A DNA stretch of 64,000 bases from Epiperipatus broadwayi. Its lineage: Eukaryota; Onychophora; Udeonychophora; Euonychophora; Peripatidae. Positions 35,998-49,500 of the stretch are shown here, one piece after another (within the stretch, counting starts at the first letter, position 1; every line of letters starts with the position of its first letter). The stretch lies in the NCBI GenBank assembly GCA_028023455.1, contig JAQFVV010013338.1, positions 24,573 to 88,572 on the forward strand, read 5' to 3'. A program made the position numbers and the translations under genes. The notes under the pieces are model-generated. The model made no database searches. It saw nothing but the letters and a program-made list of their open reading frames with translations, and was not told the DNA's origin.

Positions 35998-36680
35998 CAA
36001 AAATGGACAAAATAGGAAACAAAAAGATGATAAATCAGCTATTAGGATTTGTGTTCCATATGTAAAAAGAACTACTATTGGGCATATATTAAAATGCTAT
36101 AATATAGATACAGCATTTTATACTCATCAAAAGATTAGCAAAATAATAACCAAGTCTAAGGATTCAAATCCTCTTGAATCTCATGGTGTTTATCAAATCT
36201 CATGTAAAAATTGTAAAGCTTCTTACATAAGTATGAGTAATCATCGCATCAGTGTTAGGAGAGATGAGCATGCTAATGCAGTTAAACAACACTCATCATC
36301 ATCAGCACTCTCACTTCATACTATAGATTCAGGTCATAAAATTGATTTTTCTAGTACCAGGATCATATCCAGATGTGATAATCTCTATCAGTGCAAAAGT
36401 AGAGAAGCCATTGAGATACTTAAAAGGCCAGATTGTATTAATAAGCGAGATGATACATGCAAACTTCCTCCTATTTGGAAAGATTTTTTTAAAAAAATAT
36501 TTTTAAATTTAACATTTTTGCTATTGGTGGAACTTTAACATTTATTCAAATCAGTGATTGCAATGTCTCTAAGACCATCTTTCTACATTTTATCTTACAG
36601 TGGATGACTTGTGTGACCAAGTTGAAATGTCAAAATATCACTATTTAAAATTTTTAACATGGATGAACCAGCAAAATATG
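35998..36680 (+). pseudogene. PLE2 inverted partner: endonuclease + 3' UTR
   Basis: Starts head-to-head with PLE2 at NGQNRKQKDDKSAIRICVPY and continues through HQKISKIIT, GVYQISCKNCK and SNHRISVRRDE to PPIWKDFF near 36490, then the 3' UTR. The catalytic YIG reads YIS (Gly to Ser), so this endonuclease is probably dead. The 3' UTR repeats the hammerhead-like stretch at 36600-36631, with one G-U pair in stem II. Confidence 0.85.
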
Positions 36681-39600
36681 GCTTTTATATATACAACCCA
36701 TGAAAATCTTCATTTCAACATATATATATTATAGCGCACATATGATTTTGGGCTAACTTGTCATTAAAAAGGATTTTTAAAAAACTAATGAATAAATTTC
36801 AGTGGATAGTACACATTAAAAAATGATAAAAAACAGCTTGAAAATTTCAAGTCTTTCATGATGAATAAAAGTAATTGACCATTAAATTGAAAATGCATTG
36901 TAATAATAAGCATAATTAAATTTACAGTGAGTGATGATACCTGTTATAATAGAATTGAGTTAATTTTATTTTCAAACATAATTTAAAACCTATAACAGGA
37001 AGAGAATTGTTCTATTCTTAGTTGTAGTGAACAATAAAACTAATGCCAAAAAAGAAATACTGACTAAAATCCTGAAAATATTCCAATTAGAGTATATAAA
37101 GATAAATACCTCTTGATATTGTGCTTTAAGAAAGAGTGAAGCTTGTTCTTGCTTAGAAGGCAACATCAAACAAGTAATAGAGAACTTAGTAAACTAGAAA
37201 GTAATAACAGTTGTCAAATATTGAGAATGGTCCTCTCTGTTGTTATATTACAAAATTGAATGATCATATTCTTACACTAAAGAATGTAAATCTCTGTTAA
37301 CAATGATCTAAAGAAAAGTATGTAACCCATTCCAAATGTAAGATGGATGCTAATAAGTTTGGAAGGACCTAAACTTTTATAAAGTTTGATCTGAATGCCA
37401 GATCTAATCAAATACCAATGTTAGTGGAAATGGGCAACTACAACATACAATAACAGGGAACATATTTCAAGTGAAGGCAGATATATTACTAAATGAAATA
37501 AATAGCACTACACCACACTTTAATTATCTACTGGTTACAGCTACTTTAACAAGCTTGTTGGGCAGTAGTTTAATTACATTATTGAGTAACTTCCAGACTT
37601 TAAAGTTAAAATGGCTCCATAATGTTCACATGGAATGCAAAAAAAACTTTCTTAGACAAATTATTATAACTAAAGGTAAATAACCTGATCTAAAAAAAAA
37701 TTACACAACTATAAACCAATAAATATATGAATTGAAAAAGGTACTGCATTTGACCCAGCTTTGCAACACTATTCTCACTCTAAGAAAAATAAGTACAATA
37801 TTAGGTCTTGTTTCCAACATATTCTTTTTTGTAAATGTGAGATTAAATATGTAATCAAAATCTCATGCCCCACAATTATATGTAATAATCAGAGCAAATT
37901 TCAGTGCTTGACTGCAGCACATATTTTCATTATTGATAGAAGCTTTTTAATGTAATTTTGAAGAATCAAATGTTCACATTATGTGCATTAACACACATGC
38001 TCATATATATATATGTGTGTATTGTTTATACTAAATTTAATGTAATTATAAGGGACTTCAACTCGAACTTTCAAGCTCCATACATCTATAAAATTCATCT
38101 TATACAATTGACACACATGATCACGTATGTGTGAAAAAGATAAATGATCTCAAATATATACATTTTTGTTAAGCCAGCAGTCATCAGTTGGTTCAGATCA
38201 CAATCTCACACACATATATATATAATCAGTGCTCAGTTTGTATTAAGATAGCATATCTTCAAACTTTAATAGACAAGTTTCAATCTTCTCCATTCATAAA
38301 CTATTCTGGCATCCATTTTATTGAAAATCCAAAGATGTAATCCTCAAAACCCATGTGGATGCAAATTGTATTGCCAAGATGAATCAAGATTTAATTGTAT
38401 TCATAAATCTTGTAATAATCATAATAATATAAAAGAATCTCACTTGTTTTAAACTTTAAGTATATGTTCAATGTAATTTCTATTTTGTCTCGTAGCATTT
38501 TCAATTTATTTTTTCCATGTAAATAGTAGTATAAATTAAATATTGAAGAACACAAAAGTTACTTCTAATTTTTTATAACAAATCAAAATTAAATGTTGAA
38601 AGAAAAATAAGATATAAAATTATAATTAAAAGTCTCCATTAATTACATATAACAGAAATTTAATAAGTTAACTATGTTTGATTTAAATAAATGACATACT
38701 TAATTAAATATGTATAGACAATCATATATTCATAAATTTTAATAGAATAAGTAAAACTAATATAAATTAAGAAACTAAATAAATTTTATTGAATCAACTT
38801 TATATAGAATTAATTAATTTAGCCACGTTAAATAGTTATAAACTTAGTTCTTGATGATTGTATGATTTACAACCATGGTAAAAAATAATATATTATTACT
38901 ATTTGATTTTTATATTAACATTTACAGTTAAAGTAACAATATTAGACTTCAATATATTGGAAAAATAAAAATAAAATAATGTAAGTAATTTTGTAGATTT
39001 ATTTAATGTTAGTTGAAGTGATAAAATAATTTTTAAGCATTATTTAAATTATATTTTATTAATTTTCAATCTTCTTTATAATGAAAATTAAAAACTCAAT
39101 TAACATAATACAGCTCTCATTAAATAAAATCAGTGTATTATTATATTATCACTTAACCACCATTTCTTATGCTTGTACAGAGTAGCACTACTGTAGGGAG
39201 AGTTTTGCCTCTGTTTTAATTATTACATTAACGAATTTAAAGTTATATTTTTTTAAATCAACTTAATATTTTTTAAACAGTTATGCATATACATATTATA
39301 AATCAAATAACTTTTTATAGAAAGATCATAAATTTAATACATTGACATGAAATAATTTAAAATTATTAATTTAATTAATTAAATTCTATGAAGAAAAAAT
39401 AATAGAAAAAATGTTAAATGATCCTTTTATTGATCAACAACAATAATCTGATGAATGACTATAATAAAATATTAATGGAAAGTGGACTAAATGTTACATT
39501 GAAATACCAGTAAAACTAATGTAATTCTATTTTAGTTGAGAATTGATATAATGAAATAACTAAATTCACACATTAAAATATATTTAAATTAATTATTAGT

Positions 39601-39905
39601 TATGATAATTTAAAAACTATTAAAAATGTGTTAAACTTTTATTGGTCCAATGAAATCTTTTGTTCCATATCTTTACTCTACACCTCTTCAGTACATGTCA
39701 TTATCTATCTTTTCCATGTTTGATATCTTTTTAGATCTCAACTATCCACCTAATGGTATTTCATCTAAAACAATATTAGGCTGCAAATCAAATTCTGTAA
39801 AAAAAATTTGTATTACATGTTCAAGTCATGGATTTTTAAATAAATTAATAAAACATATTTAAAAAATTGTATCAAATAGTTGCTTGTATTTACAAACATG
39901 TAATC
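36681..39905. other. AT-rich stretch, no gene recognised
   Basis: Many stops in all frames; the longest open stretches (~60-70 codons) are low complexity. A short hairpin-like GTGTGT/ATATAT run lies near 38010. No repeats shared with the rest of the window were noticed. Confidence 0.4.
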
Positions 39906-40229
39906 TAGAGAGTGCACCAATAGCCCAAACAAGCTCTTAATTGAAAAGTGTGGTTAGAGAAAATATTTAAAATTTCTATCTGCTACATTTCTATCCCCAG
40001 ACCAATGAGTTTTGAGAAGTGATGAACTAAAACATTCAGACATTAGTGGCTTACCTCATTGAGGATCTAGAATGTTCAGACACTAGGGTCTGAACATTCT
40101 AGCTCCTCACTGAGGTGAGCCATAAGCTTGAAACCAATTGGTCTGGGGATAGGAATATTCCAGATAGTGATTTTAAATATTTTCTGTTACCACACTCATC
40201 AATTAAGAGCTTGTTTGAGCTACTGATAT

Positions 40230-40240
<11 letters not shown>
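39906..40240. mobile_element. Fold-back repeat FB1 with hammerhead-like arms
   Basis: Two ~165-bp arms (left beginning ...CCCAAACAAGCTCTTAATTG, right ending with the complement) meet at a short palindrome, GAATGTTCAGAC / GTCTGAACATTC, near 40085. The arms are imperfect. The right arm holds TCCTCACTGAGG and GAAACCAATTGGTCTGGGGA, parallel to the motif in FB2. No coding sequence. A (CT)n(TA)n microsatellite follows directly. Confidence 0.7.
40104..40149 (+). ncRNA. Hammerhead-like motif, degenerate (FB1 right arm)
   Basis: Stem I UCCUCA/UGGGGA, a CUGAGGU strand where CUGANGA is expected (A9 lost), GAAA, then palindromic CCAAUUGG as stem III and the site GUC. Stem II is not convincing. Confidence 0.35.

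Positions 40241-40281
<41 letters not shown>
40231..40281. repeat. (CT)n(TA)n microsatellite
   Basis: About 16 CT units, then about 10 TA units. Confidence 0.95.
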
Positions 40282-40282
<1 letters not shown>

Positions 40283-40368
40283 TGAAGCAGTCAATGTCTA
40301 ATCACATCAAGCTCTTCATGCTTTGCCGACCATACTAACCTCCTACGGGGCCTGTAATTCAGACTTCA

Positions 40369-40370
<2 letters not shown>
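40282..40370. repeat. Short dispersed repeat between TA tracts
   Basis: Opens TTGAAGCAGTCAATGT, like TTGAAGCAATCACTGT at 61630; both copies are boxed between (TA)n tracts. It may be a fragment of a tRNA-like SINE, but only the copy at 61.6 kb has a clear B box. Confidence 0.4.

Positions 40371-40460
<90 letters not shown>
40371..40460. repeat. (TA)n microsatellite
   Basis: About 90 bp of TA, starting GTATATA. Confidence 0.97.
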
Positions 40461-40462
<2 letters not shown>

Positions 40463-41562
40463 TCTCACCCACACTCTGTACATAGAATAATTAAAGGTAG
40501 CCATAAAAATATATTTAGTAAAAAATAAACAGTGATGTGTGTGATATATTTATATATATTATCCAATAATCTTAGTAAGATTATTGCTGAAAAATTATAT
40601 GGTTTTTATATATTATTAATTATAATTTGGGATTAAAAAGGTTCAAAATACTTTTAGAATCGTTGCTAAGCAGAAGTAATATATTGTTATATTTCAGATT
40701 ATTTTTCTGAAATTAAAAATATAAAATTTCAATTAAAATAATAAGGAATTTCTTTGTTAGTTCCTTTCACAAATCTTTAAAAAAATCTAAAATATTTTAA
40801 GAGGAGTCTCGAACCTTATCTATTTTAAAATGTTACTAATTAAATTAAAGATATTACTGGGATAGCCATGGGCAAATGAAACTGCATTTGAAGGGATTTA
40901 AAGAGGTATTAAATGGCCCAGACAACAAAATAAATTATTCAGTCAGTAAATTTATTTCAGAGACTCAGAGATTCCATCAGGAATTTTTCAGAGATTCAGT
41001 CATTCAGAGATTCATTAATCCAGTAGAAAACTTTCAGAAGTTAGAAAATATAAACTGTGAGTAAAGGGTTAGCAATCACTTTTCTCTGGACCTCTTGGAG
41101 GCCATCTGCTGCCTGATGCTGCTGACTGGCTGCACAAGATGACCATCTGAGTGCTGATCTCCACTGCTATATTGTACCTACCTGCCAATCTGTAAAACAC
41201 TGGAAAGAATATATCTAGTGTGTGCATCTCCATCAGATCCTGAGGTAAACTCATTCAATGTGTAGAGCTGCTTTTAATATATAAATCCTTTTATAATTTG
41301 TCCAAATAAGATATACTGAAACTTTCATCTCATAATCCATATAAGAGTTTCTAATTTTCTTGTAAGTGTGCTCACTAAATTCTCTCTAGAATCCCATTGC
41401 AGCTTGATGTATTCCTAACCATCCTTTTTATGCTTAATTATTGTTATATAGCTTTGTGCAGGTCTATTAAATATTTTAGCTTATTTTGTTTTTAAGTATA
41501 TCTAATTTAAACCATTAAGCATCACATGATCACATTTCCTATACTAGCACATTAATTGTTGA
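40461..41562. other. No gene recognised
   Basis: AT-rich to 41040; 41060-41260 is richer in GC (CTGGACCTCTTGGAGG...) but has no coherent ORF or family that I recognise. Confidence 0.35.
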
Positions 41563-41674
41563 TAAACAGAGCAAAACTCTCCATACAGTATTGCCACCTG
41601 TGCTAAACAGAGTAATCAATGGATGTCAGAAGGCTTGTGTATAAAATCCCTATCTAATGCCTACTCATCCAATA

Positions 41675-41716
41675 TCCCCAGATTAGTTTCTGGCTTGTGG
41701 CCTTCGTCAGTGAGAA
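41675..41716 (-). ncRNA. Hammerhead-like motif (FB2 left arm)
   Basis: On minus: stem I UUCUCA/UGGGGA with two G-U pairs, core CUGACGA, stem II GGC/GCC, GAAA, C-UA-A, site AUC. The core bases fit CUGANGA...GAAA; stem III is weaker than in the right arm (C-A mismatch). Confidence 0.5.
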
Positions 41717-41903
41717 GTTTTGGATCTGAGAGCACTGCATCTAGATCCATATGACTATATAAGCTATTGAGCTTAGATTGAAAATATTTTTTGTGTTTTC
41801 AATTTTATTCTCATAGTTTTGTAGTTAAGTAGAGATAAAAGGTGGTTGCTAGAGGGTTGCATTAGATCCTAAGATCTAGATGCAGTGCTCTCAGATCCAA
41901 AAC

Positions 41904-41945
41904 TCCTCACTGATGAAGGCCACAAGCCAGAAACTAGTCTGGGGA
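41904..41945 (+). ncRNA. Hammerhead ribozyme candidate (FB2 right arm)
   Basis: All catalytic-core bases of the hammerhead are present. Stem I is UCCUCA/UGGGGA (6 bp, one G-U); core CUGAUGA at 41910-41916; stem II GGC/GCC closing a short loop, next to an A-A mismatch at the 10.1/11.1 position; GAAA at 41930-41933; minimal stem III C-UA-G (palindromic CUAG); cleavage site GUC ending at 41939. Minimal palindromic stem III is typical of animal type I hammerheads, which are thought to act as dimers. The A-A mismatch would be expected to lower activity. Confidence 0.6.
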
Positions 41946-42350
41946 AATTGGATGAGTAGGCTTTAGATAGGGATTTTATGCACAAGCCTTCTGGCATCCA
42001 TTGATTACTCTGTTAAGCACAGGTGGCAATACTGTATGGAGAGTTTTGCTCTGTTTATATCTAATTTATTTTCATTAATATGCCAATACCACCCAAAATC
42101 GCTAGTTTTAAAAAGGGGGGGGGTATTATTTGTTTAATCTAGAGAGTGGTGGGGGCTTTATCTAAAATCTATAAATAAAGTTATTACTTATTTTAACAGA
42201 AGTCACTTACCAGGTTGTTTTACTTAAATCCTTTATTTGCGGATGGATGTGATTTAATTTATTGCTATTGAAGTTATTGTAAGTTTCTTTTAAAAATTGT
42301 GAACTGTATAATTATAATCACCATCACCTCCTGCCACTGCCTGGACAGTC

Positions 42351-42352
<2 letters not shown>

Positions 42353-42421
<69 letters not shown>
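42353..42421. repeat. (TA)n microsatellite
   Basis: About 68 bp; it borders the 5' break of the LINE fragment that follows. Confidence 0.97.
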
Positions 42422-42424
<3 letters not shown>

Positions 42425-42940
42425 CATAGAATTAAACTTGGTTGGAGTGCTTTTGGTAGAAATAACTTGATACTAAAAGGAAATATGCCTATGTGTTTGA
42501 AAAGAATGGTTTTTAACAATTGTGTTTTACCAGTTCTTACTTATGGATCTGAGACTTGGACACTTAATAGAAGAGCAATACAGAGACTTCAGACCACTCA
42601 AAGGAGTATGGAGAGATGTATATTGGGAGTAACAAGAAGAGATCGAAAATGCAATGTATGGGTAAGACAACAAACAGGTGTTACTGACCTTATTGAAAAA
42701 ATTAAAAGATTGAAATGGAGTTGGGCTGGACATATTTCTAGAAGAGATGATAATAGATGGACAATTGAAATTTTAAACTGGATTTCAAGAGATTGTAAAA
42801 GACCCATAAAGAGACCACATGTGAGATAGATGGATGAAATAAGAAAATGTGCAGGGGTGTTGTGGAGAAGAGAAGCTAAAGATCGGAGAAGATGGATTAA
42901 ACTTGGAGAGACCTTCATCCTGCAGTGAATTGATAATGGT
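42422..42940 (+). pseudogene. 3' fragment of an RTE-like LINE
   Basis: 5'-truncated copy of the LINE at 54.2-57.0 kb: NHRIKLGW, GSETWTLNRRAIQRLQTTQR, EKIKRLKWSWAGHI, DDNRWTIEILNW, then a stop after RPHVR (TGG to TAG) and EIRKCAGVLWRREAKDR, ILQ stop. This is the region downstream of the RT core in endonuclease-RT LINEs. The 3' end GATAATGGTTGAT runs straight into (TA)n, as in the longer copy. Confidence 0.88.
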
Positions 42941-42943
42941 TGA

Positions 42944-42944
<1 letters not shown>

Positions 42945-42983
<39 letters not shown>

Positions 42984-42991
42984 TTTGATTC

Positions 42992-43024
<33 letters not shown>
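42945..43024. repeat. Two (TA)n tracts flanking an inverted TTTGATTCCC word
   Basis: TA tracts at ~42945-42978 and ~42994-43024. ATTTATTTTGATTCCCATATA between them recurs inverted (GGGAATCAAAATAAAT) at 43025-43040, a small palindrome with a TA loop. Confidence 0.85.
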
Positions 43025-43027
<3 letters not shown>

Positions 43028-43084
43028 GAATCAAAATAAATATAATTTTGTTGGTTAATGTAATATATAATGTTGTTGGCATAC

Positions 43085-43301
43085 CTTTTTGATCTACTAT
43101 GGTATTGATATATCTTTTATGCTTTGTCAAATGGGAACTTCGAAAGTCTGAAGCTACCTGCCCATCTTCCTCAAAATCATTCGTAAACAGAAATATATAC
43201 TGCATTCTGTAGTATGCGAGGTGTGGGAATTTGATAGCACTGCAGGAGTCCATAAGCTGTCCTCGAACCCTTGAAACCAAACCTCTCCATTCGGTATTGT
43301 T
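43085..43301 (-). CDS. Candidate host-gene exon, unidentified
   Basis: A 217-bp open stretch on minus within a longer open frame, with balanced base composition unlike the TE-rich surroundings. It is preceded by TTTTGGCAG (possible 3' splice site) and followed by AAAAAG then GTATGC (good 5' splice site). Encoded text includes NNTEWRGLVSRVRGQ, KFPHLAYYRMQYIFLFTND, FEEDGQVASDFRS and KHKRYINTIVDQKG: hydrophobic and charged residues in a protein-like mix. I do not recognise the family. It could be an internal exon of a host gene with large TE-filled introns, or a decayed unknown element. Confidence 0.35.
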
Positions 43302-43376
43302 CTGCCAAAATGTATGGACATACCAAGCCTGATTCAGTTCAAAATATATTAAATGATGAAATATCCAAACCACCAT

Positions 43377-44376
43377 AGAACCCAGATTTCCTTTTTATAA
43401 TATGTTTTACTATTACTCCTCTTATTAATTTAATTACTGCCTGTTTGAACTTCATTATTCACAATGATGTGTTGAAAATAATATATCATTCATAAATACT
43501 CAGTAAATATTAATTATTCGGTATCCCTAATTCAAACTACTTTTCCTTTTCAAAATAGTGAATGAGTCTCATATACATAAATCAATACAAGCCTCCTGAT
43601 TTCTTATTTAGCTTTGTAGATGTAATGCATTGTTTGTCTCCCTATATATGTTTCAAAGATGTTCTTTATGAACAATGCTATTAAAATATATATCAACTTT
43701 CCATATTACTGTAAATAAATGATTGAGATTGTATATTCCTACTTAATTATAAAATCATTTATTGCTAAACTGTGAAGCACTTTCTATGTAATTAATAATC
43801 CAAATTGGTCATGATCTTTCATAATTTTGTGCATCCACTGCAATAAGCAAAATATCTGTAAATATCTTTAAATTTGTATATCAATCCCACACAAGCTATA
43901 AATCACTCACTAAAATTGTATCTACTAAATAATTAGCATATTGCAATCTCATAAAAACAAATCCCAAGTCTTGTACAGAAATAATGTAACTGTAAGCATG
44001 AAAATATTTTTGCAACATATATATATATTGTATTAAACTTATATATAACATGTAAATCCTGTGTTCAAATTATTTTCTTTTAGCTAAAATAGTTTTGCAT
44101 TAATAAATATAATGTTAATGAATGTAATTCCTAGGCCTTGTCATGATCATCACCATCATTTCCATCTTATGCTCTACCACTGTGTTTCTGGGCTTGGAAT
44201 TAAAATAATTGTGCTCTATCATCAGGACTGTTGTTCATAGGGTTAGAGACTCGAAGAATAGGTAAACAGGTTAGAATCCAGGATTGATCCTGACCTGTGT
44301 ATCTCGAGCATGATTGGATTCGATGTACTTTTGCTTGATTTTTAGTCTTGTTGTGTGAGGAGACTATTTCAAGCAG

Positions 44377-44379
<3 letters not shown>
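43377..44379. other. AT-rich stretch, no feature recognised
   Basis: No coding signature; short TA runs only. Confidence 0.4.

Positions 44380-44436
<57 letters not shown>
44380..44436. repeat. (TA)n microsatellite
   Basis: About 57 bp. Confidence 0.97.
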
Positions 44437-47600
<3,164 letters not shown>

Positions 47601-47613
47601 ATTATATATTTTG

Positions 47614-47949
<336 letters not shown>

Positions 47950-48010
47950 AAATATATTTGTTTGAATTATTATTATATAATTTAAAAATACAGACATTTA
48001 ATGGTTGTAG

Positions 48011-48011
<1 letters not shown>

Positions 48012-48058
<47 letters not shown>
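48012..48058. repeat. (TA)n microsatellite
   Basis: About 47 bp, directly against the 3' end of PLE1 copy I. Confidence 0.97.
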
Positions 48059-48060
<2 letters not shown>

Positions 48061-48866
48061 CAAGCATAAAGCTAAACCAGTCAATATAAAATCAAAACTA
48101 CCCCAAATCCAAAATTAACCCATACCAGCATAAAAATAATATTAAAACACAACCTAAGGTTTCACTGCTACAAGCAGACTTTTCAAATGTAAAGAACTAT
48201 AAAAACTACACAACATACATAATATTAAAAACTACCCACAAATCCATTCACTTCCCATCCACCCTTAATATTAAAAGAACTCTTAAAAAAGTTAATTGCT
48301 TTAGAATAATAAATTTTCAATAATAAAGACTCTTTAATTCTTCTTTTGATTTCATTTCTCTCAAAGAAGACAACCTTAGCTTCATCAAAATCAATAGTGT
48401 GACCTGTATCTTTTTCATGGACATACAAAGCAGAACTAAGATATCTATTTTTAACTCTACTTTTATAAAGCTTTATTCTTTCATTTAAACTCAAACCACT
48501 CTGACCTATGTAAATCTTCTTACAAAATAAACAAGGAATAAAATATACTACACCAGGGATAGTCTTTCTATCAAAAACTTCTTTTGTATTATTTAATAAA
48601 TTATTCAATGTTACACCCCTTTTCCAAAAATTTTTCTTATTTCCAAACAATTTACTATTTGTACACACAATTTTATAAAAAGACAATTTAAATGGAAAAG
48701 AAATAAAATCATATTTTTCTTTAGCCTTTACATCCTTACAAATATTACTATTAAATAAAATACTTTTAACAAATTTATCAGAGTATCCAACACTGAAGTA
48801 ATCTTTATAAAATTGATATTTCTGAAACAAAGCTACCCCACTAGAATTACTTAATTTAATATTCCT
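48059..48866 (-). pseudogene. PLE1 copy I: 5'-truncated endonuclease piece
   Basis: Open from 48830 to 48225 (201 aa): FQKYQFYKDY through VVYFIPC, KKIYIGQSG, LNERIKLYK, HEKDTGH to GSF. The GIY-YIG endonuclease is complete but the RT is missing. Older than A-C (for example KKNFWKRG for KKIAWKRG). Head-to-head with copy J at 48866/48867. Confidence 0.88.
48147..48190 (-). ncRNA. PLE1 hammerhead-like motif (copy I)
   Basis: U3, A8 and GAA kept; N7 is A and one stem I pair becomes G-U. Confidence 0.35.
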
Positions 48867-49311
48867 AAAATTGTGTGTAGAAATAGTAAATTGTTTGGAA
48901 ATAAGAAAATTGCTTGGAAAAGGGGTGCAACATTGAATAATTTATTAAATAATACAAAAGAAGTTTTTGATAGAAAGACTATTCCTGGTGTAGTATATTT
49001 TATTTTTTGTTTATTTGTAAAAAGATTTACATAGGTCAGAGTGGTTTGAGTTTAAATGAAAGAATAAAGGTTCATAAAAGTATAGTTAAAAATAGATATC
49101 TTAGTTCTGCTTTGTATGTCCATGAAAAAGATACAGGTCACACTATTGATTTTGATGAAGCTAAGGTTGTCTTCTTTGAGAGAAATGAAATCAAAAGAAG
49201 AATTAAAGAGTCTTTATTATTGAAAATTTATTATTCTGAAGCAATTAACATATTTAAGAGTTCTTTTAATATTAAGGGTGGATGGGAAGTGAATGAATTT
49301 GTGGGTAGTTT

Positions 49312-49315
<4 letters not shown>

Positions 49316-49357
<42 letters not shown>
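49316..49357. repeat. (TA)n microsatellite in PLE1-J 3' UTR
   Basis: About 42 bp, grown from the TATATATA present just after the stop codon in other copies. Confidence 0.97.
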
Positions 49358-49360
<3 letters not shown>

Positions 49361-49379
49361 GTAGTTTTTGTAGTTCTTT

Positions 49380-49433
49380 ACACTTGAAAAGTCTGCTTGT
49401 AGCAGTGAAACCTTAGGTTGTGTTTTAATATTA
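49380..49433 (+). ncRNA. PLE1 hammerhead-like motif (copy J)
   Basis: Core UUGAAAA, stems as in the reference copy. Confidence 0.35.
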
Positions 49434-49500
49434 TTTTTATGCTGGTCTGGTTTAATTTTGGGTTTGGGGTAGTTTTGATTAATATATATATATATATATA

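Larger units (their letters stand above)
41563..42058. mobile_element. Fold-back repeat FB2 with hammerhead ribozyme motifs
   Basis: Two ~186-bp arms (41563-41748 and 41873-42058), about 90% complementary by eye, flank a 124-bp spacer. Outer ends are TAAACAGAGCAAAACTCTCC and its complement. Each arm carries a hammerhead-like core in opposite orientation. No coding potential. The layout copies the inverted-pair arrangement of the PLEs in this window, so FB2 may be a non-autonomous, ribozyme-bearing element; a simple MITE is the alternative. Confidence 0.7.
48867..49490 (+). pseudogene. PLE1 copy J: endonuclease piece + 3' UTR
   Basis: Starts within KIVCRNSKLFGNKK and has a frame break at the zinc cysteine (TTATTTTGTAAG became TTATTTGTAAAAAG near 49012). 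It is then open from 49007 to the stop at 49313-49315 (YIGQSGLSLNER, HEKDTGH, NEFVGSF). The 3' UTR is split by a (TA)n at 49316-49357. Confidence 0.85.

Noticed and set aside
40282-40370. Functional tRNA gene
   Set aside because: No cloverleaf could be drawn and no B box is present; only weak similarity to the 61.6-kb SINE-like repeat.
41060-41260. Similarity between 41.1 kb (CTGGACCTCTTGGAG) and 62.4 kb (CTGGGTCTCTCGGAG) as one repeat family
   Set aside because: Only a short word matches by eye; the flanks do not align well enough to call it.
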